The notes: a model not told the origin generated them from the sequence alone. DNA of 64,000 nt from Nocardiopsis metallicus (GCF_014201115.1 NZ_JACHDO010000001.1:5022001-5086000); one strand, 5' to 3'. Positions 50,882 to 59,980 are shown, counted from the first letter of the stretch. A program made the numbers and translations.

Positions 50882-51753
50882 AGGTTGTTCAGTACTTCTT
50901 CCAGATGGGCCACGGTCTCGTCGGGAGAGGCGGCCCTGGCCGATATGTGATGGAACACCAAGTCATATCGGTCGGTCTTGGAGGTCTCCTCCAGCAGGAG
51001 GCTCTCGGTCAGGGTCTCCAGGTGCACCACCGGGCGTTCGGTGGGTTCGAAGTTCAAGATGGCGAACGGCGAGCCCATACCGGGGTGGGCGCCGGTGCTG
51101 TCCAACATCACCTGGAGCGTGAGGTGCTCCGCTTTGGTCAGCTCGATCAGGTGTCGGATCTGCTCGGCATGTACCTCGGAACTACCAACGGGTTTGCGGA
51201 TCGCCGCCTCGTCGACGACGGCCCACACCTGGGGCGGCTCCGGGCCGCTCAGGATCGACTGGCGCTTCATGCGGGCTTCAACTCGCCGCTTGATCTCGTC
51301 CTCGTCGCGGATCCCGCCTCCGCGCACGACCGCCGTGGCGTAGCCGGGAGTCTGGTACAGCCCGGGCACCAGATACCCCCACGAGCGGATGCGGCGGGCG
51401 GCGGCTTCGAGACCGATGTAGTTGGGGGAGCCACCGTAGAGGTCCTCGGTCTCGCTCCACCACGCCTTGCTACGGCCCTCGGTGACCAGGGTGAGGATGT
51501 ACGCCCGGCGGTCCTCGTCTTCGACGCCGTAGTAGTCCAGCAGGTCCTTGACGTCCCGTGGCGACGGGCGTTTCCACTGGTTGTTCTCGATCCGGCTCAG
51601 CTTGGAGCGCGCCCATCCGAGGGTCTCGGCCACATCGACGGATGTGGTCCTGCGGCCGTCCGGCTGCACGTGTCCCTCTCGCAGTGCCCGCAGCTCTGCG
51701 CTGAGTCGGCGGCGGCGCGCCGTGGGGCTGGAATCGCTGGAACCGGTCGTCAT
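50878..51753 (-). CDS. Scr1-family XRE regulator
   Basis: 291 aa from ATG 51753 with GAGGAGG upstream. HTH (TSVDVAETLGWARSKLSRIE then NNQWKRPSPRDVKDLLDYYG), then the Scr1-type domain ALILTLVTEGR-like (RAYILTLVTEGRSKAWWSET), LYGGSPNYIGLEAAARRIRS, YLVPGLYQTPGYATAVVRGG and the C-terminal VHLETLTESLLLEETSKTDR. It works with the coupled DUF397 protein and an ATPase; the divergent operator at 51812 is its likely site. Confidence 0.93.
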   Translation of the reverse strand: MTTGSSDSSPTARRRRLSAELRALREGHVQPDGRRTTSVDVAETLGWARSKLSRIENNQWKRPSPRDVKDLLDYYGVEDEDRRAYILTLVTEGRSKAWWSETEDLYGGSPNYIGLEAAARRIRSWGYLVPGLYQTPGYATAVVRGGGIRDEDEIKRRVEARMKRQSILSGPEPPQVWAVVDEAAIRKPVGSSEVHAEQIRHLIELTKAEHLTLQVMLDSTGAHPGMGSPFAILNFEPTERPVVHLETLTESLLLEETSKTDRYDLVFHHISARAASPDETVAHLEEVLNNL

Positions 51754-51811
51754 GGGGCCTCCTCGCCTGATCTGCATCCTACGGTCCGGACGAACTCCAA
51801 GAAGCAAAAAT

Positions 51812-51850
51812 CAGACAGTCTAAATAAGGCATTGCTTTTTAGACTGTCTG
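51812..51850. promoter_or_regulatory. Long inverted repeat, probable Scr1 operator
   Basis: CAGACAGTCTAAA (51812-51824) and TTTAGACTGTCTG (51838-51850) are perfect inverted 13-mers 13 bases apart. Each arm is itself a dyad (AGACxGTCT). They lie between the Scr1 regulator and the oppositely directed small protein/ATPase genes, covering both promoters. Confidence 0.85.
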
Positions 51851-51916
51851 AGTTCATGATGGAGTCTCGTTCACCCCAGCCGGGAGTTCAACCCGGTATC
51901 CGTACAGGAGGTCGCT

Positions 51917-52204
51917 GTGCGCCACCTGCTCTTCATCGTTTCGGGGGTGTGGCTGCTCGTCCGAGCCGTGGCTTTCAAGGCCACCCGGGCGGTCGACCGG
52001 ACCCGCCACCACGCAGTGCCCGAGCCTTCGCCGGTCCACGCCACCCCCGTCCGCCTCGTGCTGCCGAGCGCGACCACGGGTCGTCCCGCGCCCCGGCTCC
52101 CCGACCGTCCGCAACTGCCCTGGGAGAAGGCGGGCGCCGATCGGGGAAGGCAGACCCTCGTCGCCACCGCTTCCCCTCACAGCCAGGAAGGCCGGGAGTG
52201 GTGA
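51917..52204 (+). CDS. Small membrane-anchored protein
   Basis: 95 aa from GTG 51917 behind a strong AGGAGGTCGCT. One hydrophobic N-terminal segment (RHLLFIVSGVWLLVRAVAF) is followed by a basic, Pro-rich soluble tail. The stop overlaps the ATPase start as GTGA. It has no named family I can give. Membrane small proteins in Scr1/DUF397/ATPase loci recur, so it is likely part of the module. Confidence 0.6.
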   Translation: MRHLLFIVSGVWLLVRAVAFKATRAVDRTRHHAVPEPSPVHATPVRLVLPSATTGRPAPRLPDRPQLPWEKAGADRGRQTLVATASPHSQEGREW

Positions 52205-52617
52205 TCACCTTGAGCGCGACGCAGGCGCCCTTGCGCCAAGGGAGGCGCACCTTGCCGGGAGAAGACCTCGGGTCGGTCTCGAAGGCCCGTTCCTGGGTGA
52301 CGGGGACCCTCCTCCGCTGGGAGGTGGAGCCGCCCGAGGAACTCCCCATGCTCGTCTCGGAACTCGTGACGAACGCGATCAAGCACACCCGCAGCGGTCT
52401 GCCCGATGGCCGGGTCACCCTCCGACTCGACATCTATGGAGATCGGATCCGGCTCGTGGTCAAGGACGCTGGCCCCAGACCCGGGCGCCGCGTCCGGCGC
52501 GGCGATCCGTCTCCGGAGGACACACACGGCCGCGGCCTCCTCCTGGTCGAGGCCCTGAGCCTGGCCTGGGGGCCGATCAACACCGGCTCCGGCGTGTTCG
52601 TGGAGATCTCCCGATAA
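52201..52617 (+). CDS. ATP-binding protein, anti-sigma factor type (HATPase_c)
   Basis: 138 aa, GTG start coupled to the small protein. N-box LPMLVSELVTNAIKHTRSGL, G1 region VVKDAGPRPGRRVRR, G2 THGRGLLLVEALSLAWG: a RsbW-like GHKL ATPase without kinase partner domains. It could phosphorylate or bind a regulator. A broken relative lies at 16174-16350. Confidence 0.88.
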   Translation: MITLSATQAPLRQGRRTLPGEDLGSVSKARSWVTGTLLRWEVEPPEELPMLVSELVTNAIKHTRSGLPDGRVTLRLDIYGDRIRLVVKDAGPRPGRRVRRGDPSPEDTHGRGLLLVEALSLAWGPINTGSGVFVEISR

Positions 52618-52733
52618 CAAGCGCCCTGCGCATCCGGGGCGATCCCCGACCCCATGCGCGGGCCGAACGGCCGCCGCCTGCCGTGGGAACCCCGGTTCCC
52701 CGAAGAGGGCGGACAGGAGCGACGGCGGCCCCT

Positions 52734-52754
52734 CCCCGGGACCGTCCCCCGGGG
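52734..52754 (+). terminator. Possible terminator after the ATPase gene
   Basis: CCCCGGG (52734-52740) / CCCGGGG (52748-52754), 7-bp stem with a seven-base loop and no T-run, 117 bases after the stop. Confidence 0.35.
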
Positions 52755-52845
52755 CACCGGGTGGGGTCATCCGCAACGCGATGCCCCCACCCGGACCACG
52801 AACGAACAACCCTCCGCCCGTACCGGGCGCGCGAGGAGGTCATAG

Positions 52846-55188
52846 ATGCGCAGACACACGAGTGCGGTCGTCGTCGCCGTCCACGACGGCTGGTACGGAT
52901 GCGGCACCGGCGCCGGGCACAGCAACCGGCGCCTGATCGAGATCCTCGACGGCATCCCCGATCCGGCCGTGGACCTTGTGGTGCTTCCGGTGGAGGTGTC
53001 CGCCGGAAGCCGACACCATGACCGGGACTGGCACCGAGCTCTCACCGACAGCCTCGGTACGTCGAGGACCGTGCGCGTTCACCCGCTGGCCAACGGCACC
53101 GGGGGCCGGAGCCGGTTCGGTGGAATGCCCGCGTTCGCCGCTCTGACTCGGGACACCCTGTTGGCGCTTGAGCAGGTGATGGGCTCCTACCAGCGCGGAT
53201 TGCTCCTGCTCCTGGACGTGCCCTTTCTCGAAACGGCGGCCCGAGCCCCGAGACGTTCGGGGTGGGAGAGCTTGGTGCTGCCGCGTTCCAGCGCGGCCCT
53301 GCACTGCCCCGGGAACCTGGGACGCACCGCCTGGGAGGCCAGCAGCCTCCGTGCGGCGGCCGCCGCCGGAGTGCGCATCGGCGCGATCGCCCCGTTCATG
53401 CGCCGTCACCTGACCACGGACCTCGGGGTTCCGGATGCGTGCGTCGTGGAGGTGACCAACGGTCTCACCTCTGCCGACCACCTCTTCCATCCGTCCCGAG
53501 GCGCGGAACTGCTTCCCGAAGGGGTGGGAGAGGAGGGGTTCGTCCTGGCGCTGGGGCGAGCGGTCCCCCGCAAGGGCTTCGAGGACCTGCTGGAAGCATG
53601 GTCGTTGCTGACCTGCGCCGGAGCGAACCTGCCCCACCTGGTGCTCGCCGCGGTCTCCGAAGCCCCGATGACCGCCCACCAACGCGAGTTGGCTGCGCTC
53701 ATCCGCGATCGAGCCCTCGACGCCAGCCTGATCACGCGCTTTTCCGCCCGGGCTCGTTCCCTGATGGCCCACCCCGGGGTCCGCGCGCTGGTCGTGCCCT
53801 CCCGTGTGGAGCCCTTCGGGCGAATTCCGCTGGAGGCCTACGCCGCAGGAGCGGCTCCGGTTGTCGCCACCACCGCTGGAGGACTCGCGGACCTGGTGAC
53901 CAACGGCGTCTCCGGGTTCACCTGCCCCCCTTCGAACCCCCGCTCCCTGGCCGACGCCCTACGCCGGTCCCTGCTGTTGAGCGAACCCGAGCGCGAGCGG
54001 ATGCGCACTGCCGGACGGGGCATCCTCAGGGCTCACGACTACCGGAAGACCCTGTCCCGTATGGTCCAGGGACTGGCCCCGTGGGCACTGTCCCAGGGCA
54101 GAACCGTCGTCGACATCGGGGAGACCCGAAGCGGGGTGCGGGTACTCCAGGTTCCCGAACTCTGCGGCTGGAATCCCTACGTGCAAGCGGCCGAGACGGC
54201 GCTGTGTGAGGCCGGACTGCACGTCATTCACCCGGGCCTGTGCGTGGATTCCCCTGCGGCACCGCTGTTCCGTATCGGCGGATCGGTGACCGGAGAGGCC
54301 GACGTGGTGCACCTGCACTGGCCTGAGAAACTCGCCCGGCAGCACGGTACGCGCGCCGCACTGGACCTCCTGCACCGCATGGTCACCTCCGGGGCGGTAC
54401 TCGTGCAGACGGTGCACAACACCACGCCGCACGAACCCGATCCAGAACTTTGGGGATACCTGTGCGAGGTGGACCGCCTCACCCACGGCGCCCACTTCTT
54501 CTCACCTGACCACGAACGCGCCGTCCGCGCCGCGCGCCCCTGGTTGCCCAGCGGGACCGTGCACCTGCCCCACCCCCTGTTTCCCGACCCTCGCCCGGTG
54601 CCCCCGACGCGTTCCGGCGGCTTGCGGATGGGCTGCTTCGGAAGAGTCCGTGGCTACAAGCGCACCCTCGACTTCGCGAAGGTGTTCCTGGCCGCCGCCC
54701 CGCCGGGCGCAAGCCTGCTCGTGGCCGGGCACCCCGACTCGGCTACCGCGGATTGCGCCCTGGCCGACCTGGCGGGAGACGACCCCCGGTTGGACTACCG
54801 GCCGGGATTCGTCACCGACGCACGGTTCTGGGAATTGCTGGGCGAGGTGGACTGGGTCGCGTTGCCCTACACACACCTGTACTCCTCGGGGGTCCTCGTC
54901 TCCGCACTCCAGGCGGGGCGTCGCATCCTCAGTTCCACCCCTGTCGGCGGAACCGCCTTGTACACCGCCGAACCCGCGCCGCCGTGGTGGATCACCACCG
55001 ACCCCTTCGACCACCGCACCGCACTGACGCGCTGGGCGGAGACCGCCCCCGCCGTGACCACCGGACCCGATCGGCTCCGCCTGCCCTCCTGGGAGCAGGC
55101 CGCGACCGCACTGACCGGCTTCTACACGCATCTGCTCACCACCGCTCCGACCACCACGCGCCCCCCGGCCCGCCTGGGTGCCGCATGA
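52846..55188 (+). CDS. Double glycosyltransferase (two GT-B modules fused)
   Basis: 780 aa, AGGAGG before ATG 52846. Module 1 (residues ~1-400) is GT4-like: HDGWYGCGTGAGHSNRRLIE, VLALGRAVPRKGFEDLLEAW, VVPSRVEPFGRIPLEAYAAG with AAPVVATTAGGLADLVTNGV. Module 2 (~415-780) is a shorter GT-B: RVLQVPELCGWNPYVQAAET, TVHNTTPHEPDPELWGYLCE, GCFGRVRGYKRTLDFAKVFL, YTHLYSSGVLVSALQAGRRI. Both would transfer sugars from nucleotide donors to unknown acceptors. First gene of a six-gene set; the stop overlaps an in-frame upstream start (ATGA, 55185) of the next gene. Confidence 0.9.
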   Translation: MRRHTSAVVVAVHDGWYGCGTGAGHSNRRLIEILDGIPDPAVDLVVLPVEVSAGSRHHDRDWHRALTDSLGTSRTVRVHPLANGTGGRSRFGGMPAFAALTRDTLLALEQVMGSYQRGLLLLLDVPFLETAARAPRRSGWESLVLPRSSAALHCPGNLGRTAWEASSLRAAAAAGVRIGAIAPFMRRHLTTDLGVPDACVVEVTNGLTSADHLFHPSRGAELLPEGVGEEGFVLALGRAVPRKGFEDLLEAWSLLTCAGANLPHLVLAAVSEAPMTAHQRELAALIRDRALDASLITRFSARARSLMAHPGVRALVVPSRVEPFGRIPLEAYAAGAAPVVATTAGGLADLVTNGVSGFTCPPSNPRSLADALRRSLLLSEPERERMRTAGRGILRAHDYRKTLSRMVQGLAPWALSQGRTVVDIGETRSGVRVLQVPELCGWNPYVQAAETALCEAGLHVIHPGLCVDSPAAPLFRIGGSVTGEADVVHLHWPEKLARQHGTRAALDLLHRMVTSGAVLVQTVHNTTPHEPDPELWGYLCEVDRLTHGAHFFSPDHERAVRAARPWLPSGTVHLPHPLFPDPRPVPPTRSGGLRMGCFGRVRGYKRTLDFAKVFLAAAPPGASLLVAGHPDSATADCALADLAGDDPRLDYRPGFVTDARFWELLGEVDWVALPYTHLYSSGVLVSALQAGRRILSSTPVGGTALYTAEPAPPWWITTDPFDHRTALTRWAETAPAVTTGPDRLRLPSWEQAATALTGFYTHLLTTAPTTTRPPARLGAA

Positions 55189-55202
55189 GAGCGAGGCTCA
55201 CC

Positions 55203-56318
55203 ATGATCTTCACCGCCCCCATCCACACCCCTGCAACCGGCGGCGCCACCTACGATTTCGGCACCCACGCCAACGACTTCCTCGTCCGCCGTGAACAGGC
55301 GGGGGCGACGGAGGTGTTCACCGTTCGCGTTCCGGGCGGCGGCGCCGTGCCCGAACACGTGCACACCGACATGGAACAGACCTTCGTGTTCCTGTCCGGT
55401 GTCGGCACCGCCACCCTCACCCACGGCACCCGCCGCGCGCGGTACACCTGCCGCCCCGGGGACACCCTGTTCGTGCCCACCGGGTGGCAGCACACCCTGG
55501 CGGCCGACTCCCTGAGCGGCGTCACCTACGTCTGCGTGAACGCCTTCCTTCCCGACCGGGAACGGGTCGGGGACACGGCGGTGGAGCACGCCGATCTCGT
55601 CGCCCCCCACTTCCCACCGCTCTCCACCCGCTCCAGCAGGGAGGAGGAGCTGCGGGTGGCGCTCGCACGAGCGGCGGAGACCGGCTTCACTACCACCCCG
55701 GAACGCATGGTGCCGGCAGACTTCACGGCCTTCGACGCCACACTGCTGTCCGACCCGAGCACCTACCGGGTCCGCCAGGTGGGTCCCTTCCTCTACCCGA
55801 CCCGGGTCGCCCCGGCGCCCCGGGTGGTTGGGGTCCGCGAGGCGGACCTGCTCCACACCGCCTCGGCTGCAACGGGATTGCGAGTGTTCGTAGAAGGCAG
55901 CCAGTCTCCGCTGTCCGTCAAGCCGCCCTGCGCGGCCTCGGACGTGGACGTGCTGGTGGCGGTGCAGTCCGCTGAGGAACTCGACTCCGCGCGTCTCTTC
56001 GCGCCGGTGCTCGTCCAGGCCCTGCGCCACTTGGACGCGGAGGTCTCGGTCGGTGTGATCCACATCGGCTGGCTCGGTCTACCGGGGTTCTACTCGGCGA
56101 TCTCCACCGACCCCGCCGACCCGGATCGCACCTGGTGGGAGGCCGACCAGAAGTCGCGATTGGCCGAAGCCGAACACCGGATGCGCAATGCCCTGGACAG
56201 GGTCACTGATCCGGTCTGGTGCCGTCGCCTGTTGGAGCAATCCCAGACGCTACTCGAATGCACGGAGCAGGCGCTGGGCGAGTTCCAGATCTCCCCTCGC
56301 TGGAAGGGGTACCTGTGA
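55203..56318 (+). CDS. Cupin-nucleotidyltransferase fusion protein
   Basis: 371 aa from ATG 55203 (GAGG seven bases upstream); ATG 55185 is a coupled alternative. Residues ~1-110 are a cupin with metal ligands (VPEHVHTDMEQTFVFLSGVG; GDTLFVPTGWQHTLA). The middle is a helical linker, then LRVFVEGSQSPLSVKPPC and ASDVDVLVAVQSAEELD, the GSxS...DxD core of pol-beta-type nucleotidyltransferases. I know no characterised protein with this pairing. It could be a sugar- or cofactor-activating enzyme with a built-in isomerase-type cupin. Confidence 0.72.
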   Translation: MIFTAPIHTPATGGATYDFGTHANDFLVRREQAGATEVFTVRVPGGGAVPEHVHTDMEQTFVFLSGVGTATLTHGTRRARYTCRPGDTLFVPTGWQHTLAADSLSGVTYVCVNAFLPDRERVGDTAVEHADLVAPHFPPLSTRSSREEELRVALARAAETGFTTTPERMVPADFTAFDATLLSDPSTYRVRQVGPFLYPTRVAPAPRVVGVREADLLHTASAATGLRVFVEGSQSPLSVKPPCAASDVDVLVAVQSAEELDSARLFAPVLVQALRHLDAEVSVGVIHIGWLGLPGFYSAISTDPADPDRTWWEADQKSRLAEAEHRMRNALDRVTDPVWCRRLLEQSQTLLECTEQALGEFQISPRWKGYL

Positions 56319-57679
56319 TGCTCCCCGACCACCTGACGCAGGTGTTCGCCTGGCTCGACCCCACCGCACCCGCGCACACACCGTTGGCCGATCTGCGCAC
56401 CACCACCCGCCGCAGGTGGGATCCCACCTGGGACGAACGCTCGGCCGCGGTGCGGGAACCCCTGCTCTTCCCCCTGCTGTACACGGCCAAGCCCCAGCTC
56501 AACCCGACTGCGTTCCACCAGCTCGTGGACTCCGCTTGCGAGGCCGCACGCTTGGGCACCCACGTGCTGCTGGTGTCGGTACCGGCCGCCCGGCGAGGCC
56601 CCTCTGCGCAGGCCGCCGAGCGGGTCAAGCTGATCGCTGCGGCTTTCGCCGACCACGGGTTCGATGTGCGCGCCGGCGGAGACGCCACTACCACACACCC
56701 CGCCGACCTGGTGGGTAGAACGTGCGGATCACCCATGAACCGCCGCACCATCGATCAACCCGGCCTCCTGGTCACCGCGGCAGCCGACACCGCCCACACC
56801 ACCCACGTCGTTCTGAGCGACGGGCTGGCCGCCGGAGAACAGCTCCGTTCCCTGCGTCTGCACGCGCCTTGGGCCCGTCTGCACGACCCCCGCAATCCCT
56901 TCGCACCACCACCGCCCGGCGCCAAGCGACCTCCGGCGGGCACTGACGCCCTATGGGCGAGCGCCCTCACCCTGGAGTTGACCGACACCTGCGACGGGGG
57001 CGTGCACACCGAGTCGATCGGCACGAGGTTGGGGCCACTGTGGCACCGGCTCCTTACGACCGGACTGGTCGGCCAGCGCACCGCCCCGCCCCAGCAGGAA
57101 CCGACCCGCCTGCACAGCCGCACTCACGCCCTGGGCGACCCCGTGACGGTGCCCCTCTTCGGAGCCCCCGCGCTGTCGCAGCAGACCCGCACCCTCATCA
57201 CCTGCGCGGCCCTGGCCGGGCCCATCACCCTGGTCATCGACGACCTCACCCCGCCCCTGGTCTACACCGGACACGATCCTGCCGCCGTCCGCGACCTCTA
57301 CACCGCCACCGCACACGAACACGGCGGCGACACCGTGTTCCTCAGCGACCTGGACCGGCTACCCGAACTCCTGAACCACGCCTTGGAGACCCTGACCCTG
57401 GTCGACCTGCACCGAGCTGTCGGCCCCCGCTCCCATCGCGTCCGCGGCCACCTCACCGCGTTCGACGCCCTGCACCTCGCGGTGATGGGCCTGGCCTGCA
57501 CCCAGCGCCCCCAGAGCACCCTCGCACTCAAAGCCGCCAACGCCGCCGACCTGCGAGCCCTGACCCCGATGTCCCCGCCCTCCCGCACCCTCACCGTCAC
57601 CGGCCACGCCAGCGCCGATGACACCTACCTCCAGGTCCCCGCCCACTGGGCGACCACGCGAAGGGAAACGCACTCATGA
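56318..57679 (+). CDS. Conserved protein of unknown function in the glycosyltransferase-CofE cluster
   Basis: 453 aa, overlapping the previous stop by one base (TGATG). It contains a Rossmann-like first half (LFPLLYTAKPQLNPTAFHQL, ACEAARLGTHVLLVSVPAAR) and a later segment LITCAALAGPITLVIDDLTP. LHSRTHALGDPVTVPLFGAP is a distinctive central stretch. No catalytic motif I recognise. It is coupled to its neighbours, so it is probably an enzyme or scaffold of the same pathway. A remote relation to class I tRNA-synthetase-like folds crossed my mind but is not supported. Confidence 0.8.
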   Translation: MLPDHLTQVFAWLDPTAPAHTPLADLRTTTRRRWDPTWDERSAAVREPLLFPLLYTAKPQLNPTAFHQLVDSACEAARLGTHVLLVSVPAARRGPSAQAAERVKLIAAAFADHGFDVRAGGDATTTHPADLVGRTCGSPMNRRTIDQPGLLVTAAADTAHTTHVVLSDGLAAGEQLRSLRLHAPWARLHDPRNPFAPPPPGAKRPPAGTDALWASALTLELTDTCDGGVHTESIGTRLGPLWHRLLTTGLVGQRTAPPQQEPTRLHSRTHALGDPVTVPLFGAPALSQQTRTLITCAALAGPITLVIDDLTPPLVYTGHDPAAVRDLYTATAHEHGGDTVFLSDLDRLPELLNHALETLTLVDLHRAVGPRSHRVRGHLTAFDALHLAVMGLACTQRPQSTLALKAANAADLRALTPMSPPSRTLTVTGHASADDTYLQVPAHWATTRRETHS

Positions 57680-58401
57680 CCGAGGCCCTGACCGAAGATC
57701 CGATGGCCCTGGCCTTCACCGACCGGGACCTGTTCTCGGCCCCGCTGCTGGTGGAACGCACCGACGGGCACACCAGCACCACGGACCTGGCGTGGTGGAT
57801 GGACCAGCCCGGCGCTCGCCCTCCGGGAGACCTGGCCGCGCTGGCCTGGGTCCGGCCTGGCACCGCCCTGGACATCGGCTGCTCCACCGGGCGCCACCTG
57901 GCCATCCTCACCGAACGCGGGATCGGTGCCCGCGGCATCGACACCTGCCCTCCGGCCGTCGAGCTGGCCTACGAGCGTGGAGTCGAGGCACAGCTCGCCG
58001 ACGCCCACACCTACACGCCGATCCACCCGGTGGACTCCGTCATCGCCCTCGGCGGCGGGCTCGGCATCGCCGAGACCAAGGACGACGTTCCCCTGTTCCT
58101 GGAACGGCTGGCCTCCTGGCTCGCGCCCGGTGGCACGATCATCACCTCCAGCGTGAACTGGAAGACCACCGCCCACGCCCACCGCGCCTGGGTGGACAAC
58201 GCCCTGGCCCAGGGACGCTACCCCGGCGATGTGCGCCTGCGCCTGCGCTACAAGAACACGGTGGGGGACTGGTTCGACTGGACCTGGATCGACCCGGACA
58301 CCCTGCGCACCCTCGCCGCCGAGGCCCGGCTCACCGTTACCCGCACCCAGACCTTCGGTCCTGCCTGGTACGCCGCAGAGCTCACCCGGGAGGCGTGGTG
58401 A
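57676..58401 (+). CDS. Class I SAM-dependent methyltransferase
   Basis: 241 aa, start overlapping the previous stop by four bases. Motif I TALDIGCSTGRHLAIL, motif II GARGIDTCPPAVELAYERGV, then DSVIALGGGLGIAETKDDVP and APGGTIITSSVNWK. Acceptor unknown. In the cluster it could methylate a sugar, amine or carboxyl. Confidence 0.92.
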   Translation: MTEALTEDPMALAFTDRDLFSAPLLVERTDGHTSTTDLAWWMDQPGARPPGDLAALAWVRPGTALDIGCSTGRHLAILTERGIGARGIDTCPPAVELAYERGVEAQLADAHTYTPIHPVDSVIALGGGLGIAETKDDVPLFLERLASWLAPGGTIITSSVNWKTTAHAHRAWVDNALAQGRYPGDVRLRLRYKNTVGDWFDWTWIDPDTLRTLAAEARLTVTRTQTFGPAWYAAELTREAW

Positions 58402-59168
58402 ATCGGCGGACCGTGCTGCGGGTGGTCACCGGAGCCGCGGGGCAGATCGGCGGCTCCCTGACCACGCACCTGCGCGCCCGCGGTCCGGTGCTGGCGGTGG
58501 ACCGCCGTCCAGCTCCCGGCGTCGTCGAGGTGGACGTGGCCTCGGAGGAGTTCGCCATGCTGCTCCGTGAACGCCTCACCCCGATGACCGGCCGGGTGGA
58601 GCTGTTCCACACCGCCGCCCACCTGGGCCCGCGCATCCCCATCGCCCACACCTCACCAGCGGCGTTCTCTGCTCTGGTCCACGACAACCTCACCGCCGCG
58701 TACGTCGCTTTACGTGCCCTGGTGATGGTGCTGGAGGAGCGAGACCTGAAGGCCTCTGCGGTGGTCCTGTCCTCCGTCGGTGCGACCCGGGCCCACCGCT
58801 ACCAACCGGCTTACGACGCCGCCAAGGCCGGAGTGGAGTCGCTCGTCCGCTCCTTCACTCTCGAACACGGTGCGCGGCTCTGTCCTCGTGCCGTCGCCGT
58901 CGGTCCCTTGGCCGAATCGGCGAGCACCGCAGCCGACGGAGAACGAGCCGACGACCTCATCGCCCTGGTTCCCCGCGGCACCTACATGCACCTCGCCGAA
59001 CTGGTGGAAGCGCTGGATGCCTTCGCCTCCCCAGCCTTCGACGGCGCCTGCGGGCACACACTCACCCTCGACGGCGGCCTGAGCAGTCAACTGCGCCCCG
59101 CCGCCATCGAACGCCCACCCGACCGGTCTGCCAAAACTCCTGCACCATCGGCTGCTAACTCGGAATAG
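58398..59168 (+). CDS. Short-chain dehydrogenase/reductase (NAD(P)-dependent)
   Basis: 256 aa from GTG 58398 (GTGA overlap). Cofactor motif VVTGAAGQIGGSLTTHLRAR, active-site SAVVLSSVG (Ser) and YQPAYDAAKAGVESLV (Tyr-x3-Lys). The lack of the usual second-strand Gly pattern aside, all SDR residues are present. It would oxidise or reduce a hydroxyl/keto group on the pathway intermediate. The Pro-rich C-terminal tail is unusual. Confidence 0.9.
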   Translation: MNRRTVLRVVTGAAGQIGGSLTTHLRARGPVLAVDRRPAPGVVEVDVASEEFAMLLRERLTPMTGRVELFHTAAHLGPRIPIAHTSPAAFSALVHDNLTAAYVALRALVMVLEERDLKASAVVLSSVGATRAHRYQPAYDAAKAGVESLVRSFTLEHGARLCPRAVAVGPLAESASTAADGERADDLIALVPRGTYMHLAELVEALDAFASPAFDGACGHTLTLDGGLSSQLRPAAIERPPDRSAKTPAPSAANSE

Positions 59169-59980
59169 TGAACACCATGAGCAACTGGGACATGACCCTG
59201 CGCGCCCTTCCCGGCATCCCCCGCATCACCGTGGGAGACGACCTCGGGCAGATCATCGTCGACGCCGTCAACGCCGATGGACACCGTCTCCACGAGGGCG
59301 ACGTCATCGTCGTCGCCCAGAAGATCGTTTCCAAGGTCGAGGACCGGGTCGTGCGGCTGAACACCGTCACCCCGACCCCCCGCGCCGAACGCCTGGCGGA
59401 GCTGACCGGGCGCGACGCCCGGTTGTGCCAGCTGTACCTGGACGAGTCGAAGGCGGTCGTGGAGATCATCGGACGCCACGTCGTCACCGTCGACAACCGT
59501 GGCATGTACGACACCGCCGCTGGAGTCGACCTGTCCAACAGCGGGGTGTACGAGGAGGGGTGGGCCTGCCTGCTCCCCGTCGACCCCGACGCCTCGGCAC
59601 GGACCATCCGCGACCGCATCCGCGACCTCACCGGCACCACCGTGGCGGTCATCATCTCCGACAGCCTCGGCAACCGATGGCGGGAAGGCTCCGAGGGCCA
59701 GGCGATCGGCCTGGCCGGGATCGCGGCCGTCGAGAAAGCGGCGCCCGATGCCATGGACCTGTACGGCAACCCGAGCTGGGGAGACCTCAACCGCGTAGAC
59801 GAACTGGCCGGAGCCGCACACGCCCTCATGGGCCAGACCAACGAAGCGATCCCCGTGGTGCTGATACGTGGTGCCCCGTACACCATGGACGAGTTCGCCA
59901 GCATGCACGACCTTTTGGTGGAGGTGCCGCTGCCTGAAGTGGACGCCGACATCGAGCTCACCCGGCCGCCGAAAGGCTGA
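59168..59980 (+). CDS. cofE: CofE-like gamma-glutamyl ligase (coenzyme F420-0:L-glutamate ligase family)
   Basis: 270 aa; GTG 59168 overlaps the SDR stop, ATG 59177 is an alternative. Family motifs: DVIVVAQKIVSKVEDRVVRL, VDNRGMYDTAAGVDLSNSGV, VAVIISDSLGNRWREGSEGQ then AIGLAG, NRVDELAGAAHALMGQTNE. CofE adds Glu to F420-0 with GTP and Mn/Mg. Here the usual FbiB fusion partner and other F420 genes are absent, so a dedicated gamma-glutamyl or amide ligase for the pathway is more likely than general F420 synthesis. Confidence 0.9.
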   Translation: MNTMSNWDMTLRALPGIPRITVGDDLGQIIVDAVNADGHRLHEGDVIVVAQKIVSKVEDRVVRLNTVTPTPRAERLAELTGRDARLCQLYLDESKAVVEIIGRHVVTVDNRGMYDTAAGVDLSNSGVYEEGWACLLPVDPDASARTIRDRIRDLTGTTVAVIISDSLGNRWREGSEGQAIGLAGIAAVEKAAPDAMDLYGNPSWGDLNRVDELAGAAHALMGQTNEAIPVVLIRGAPYTMDEFASMHDLLVEVPLPEVDADIELTRPPKG

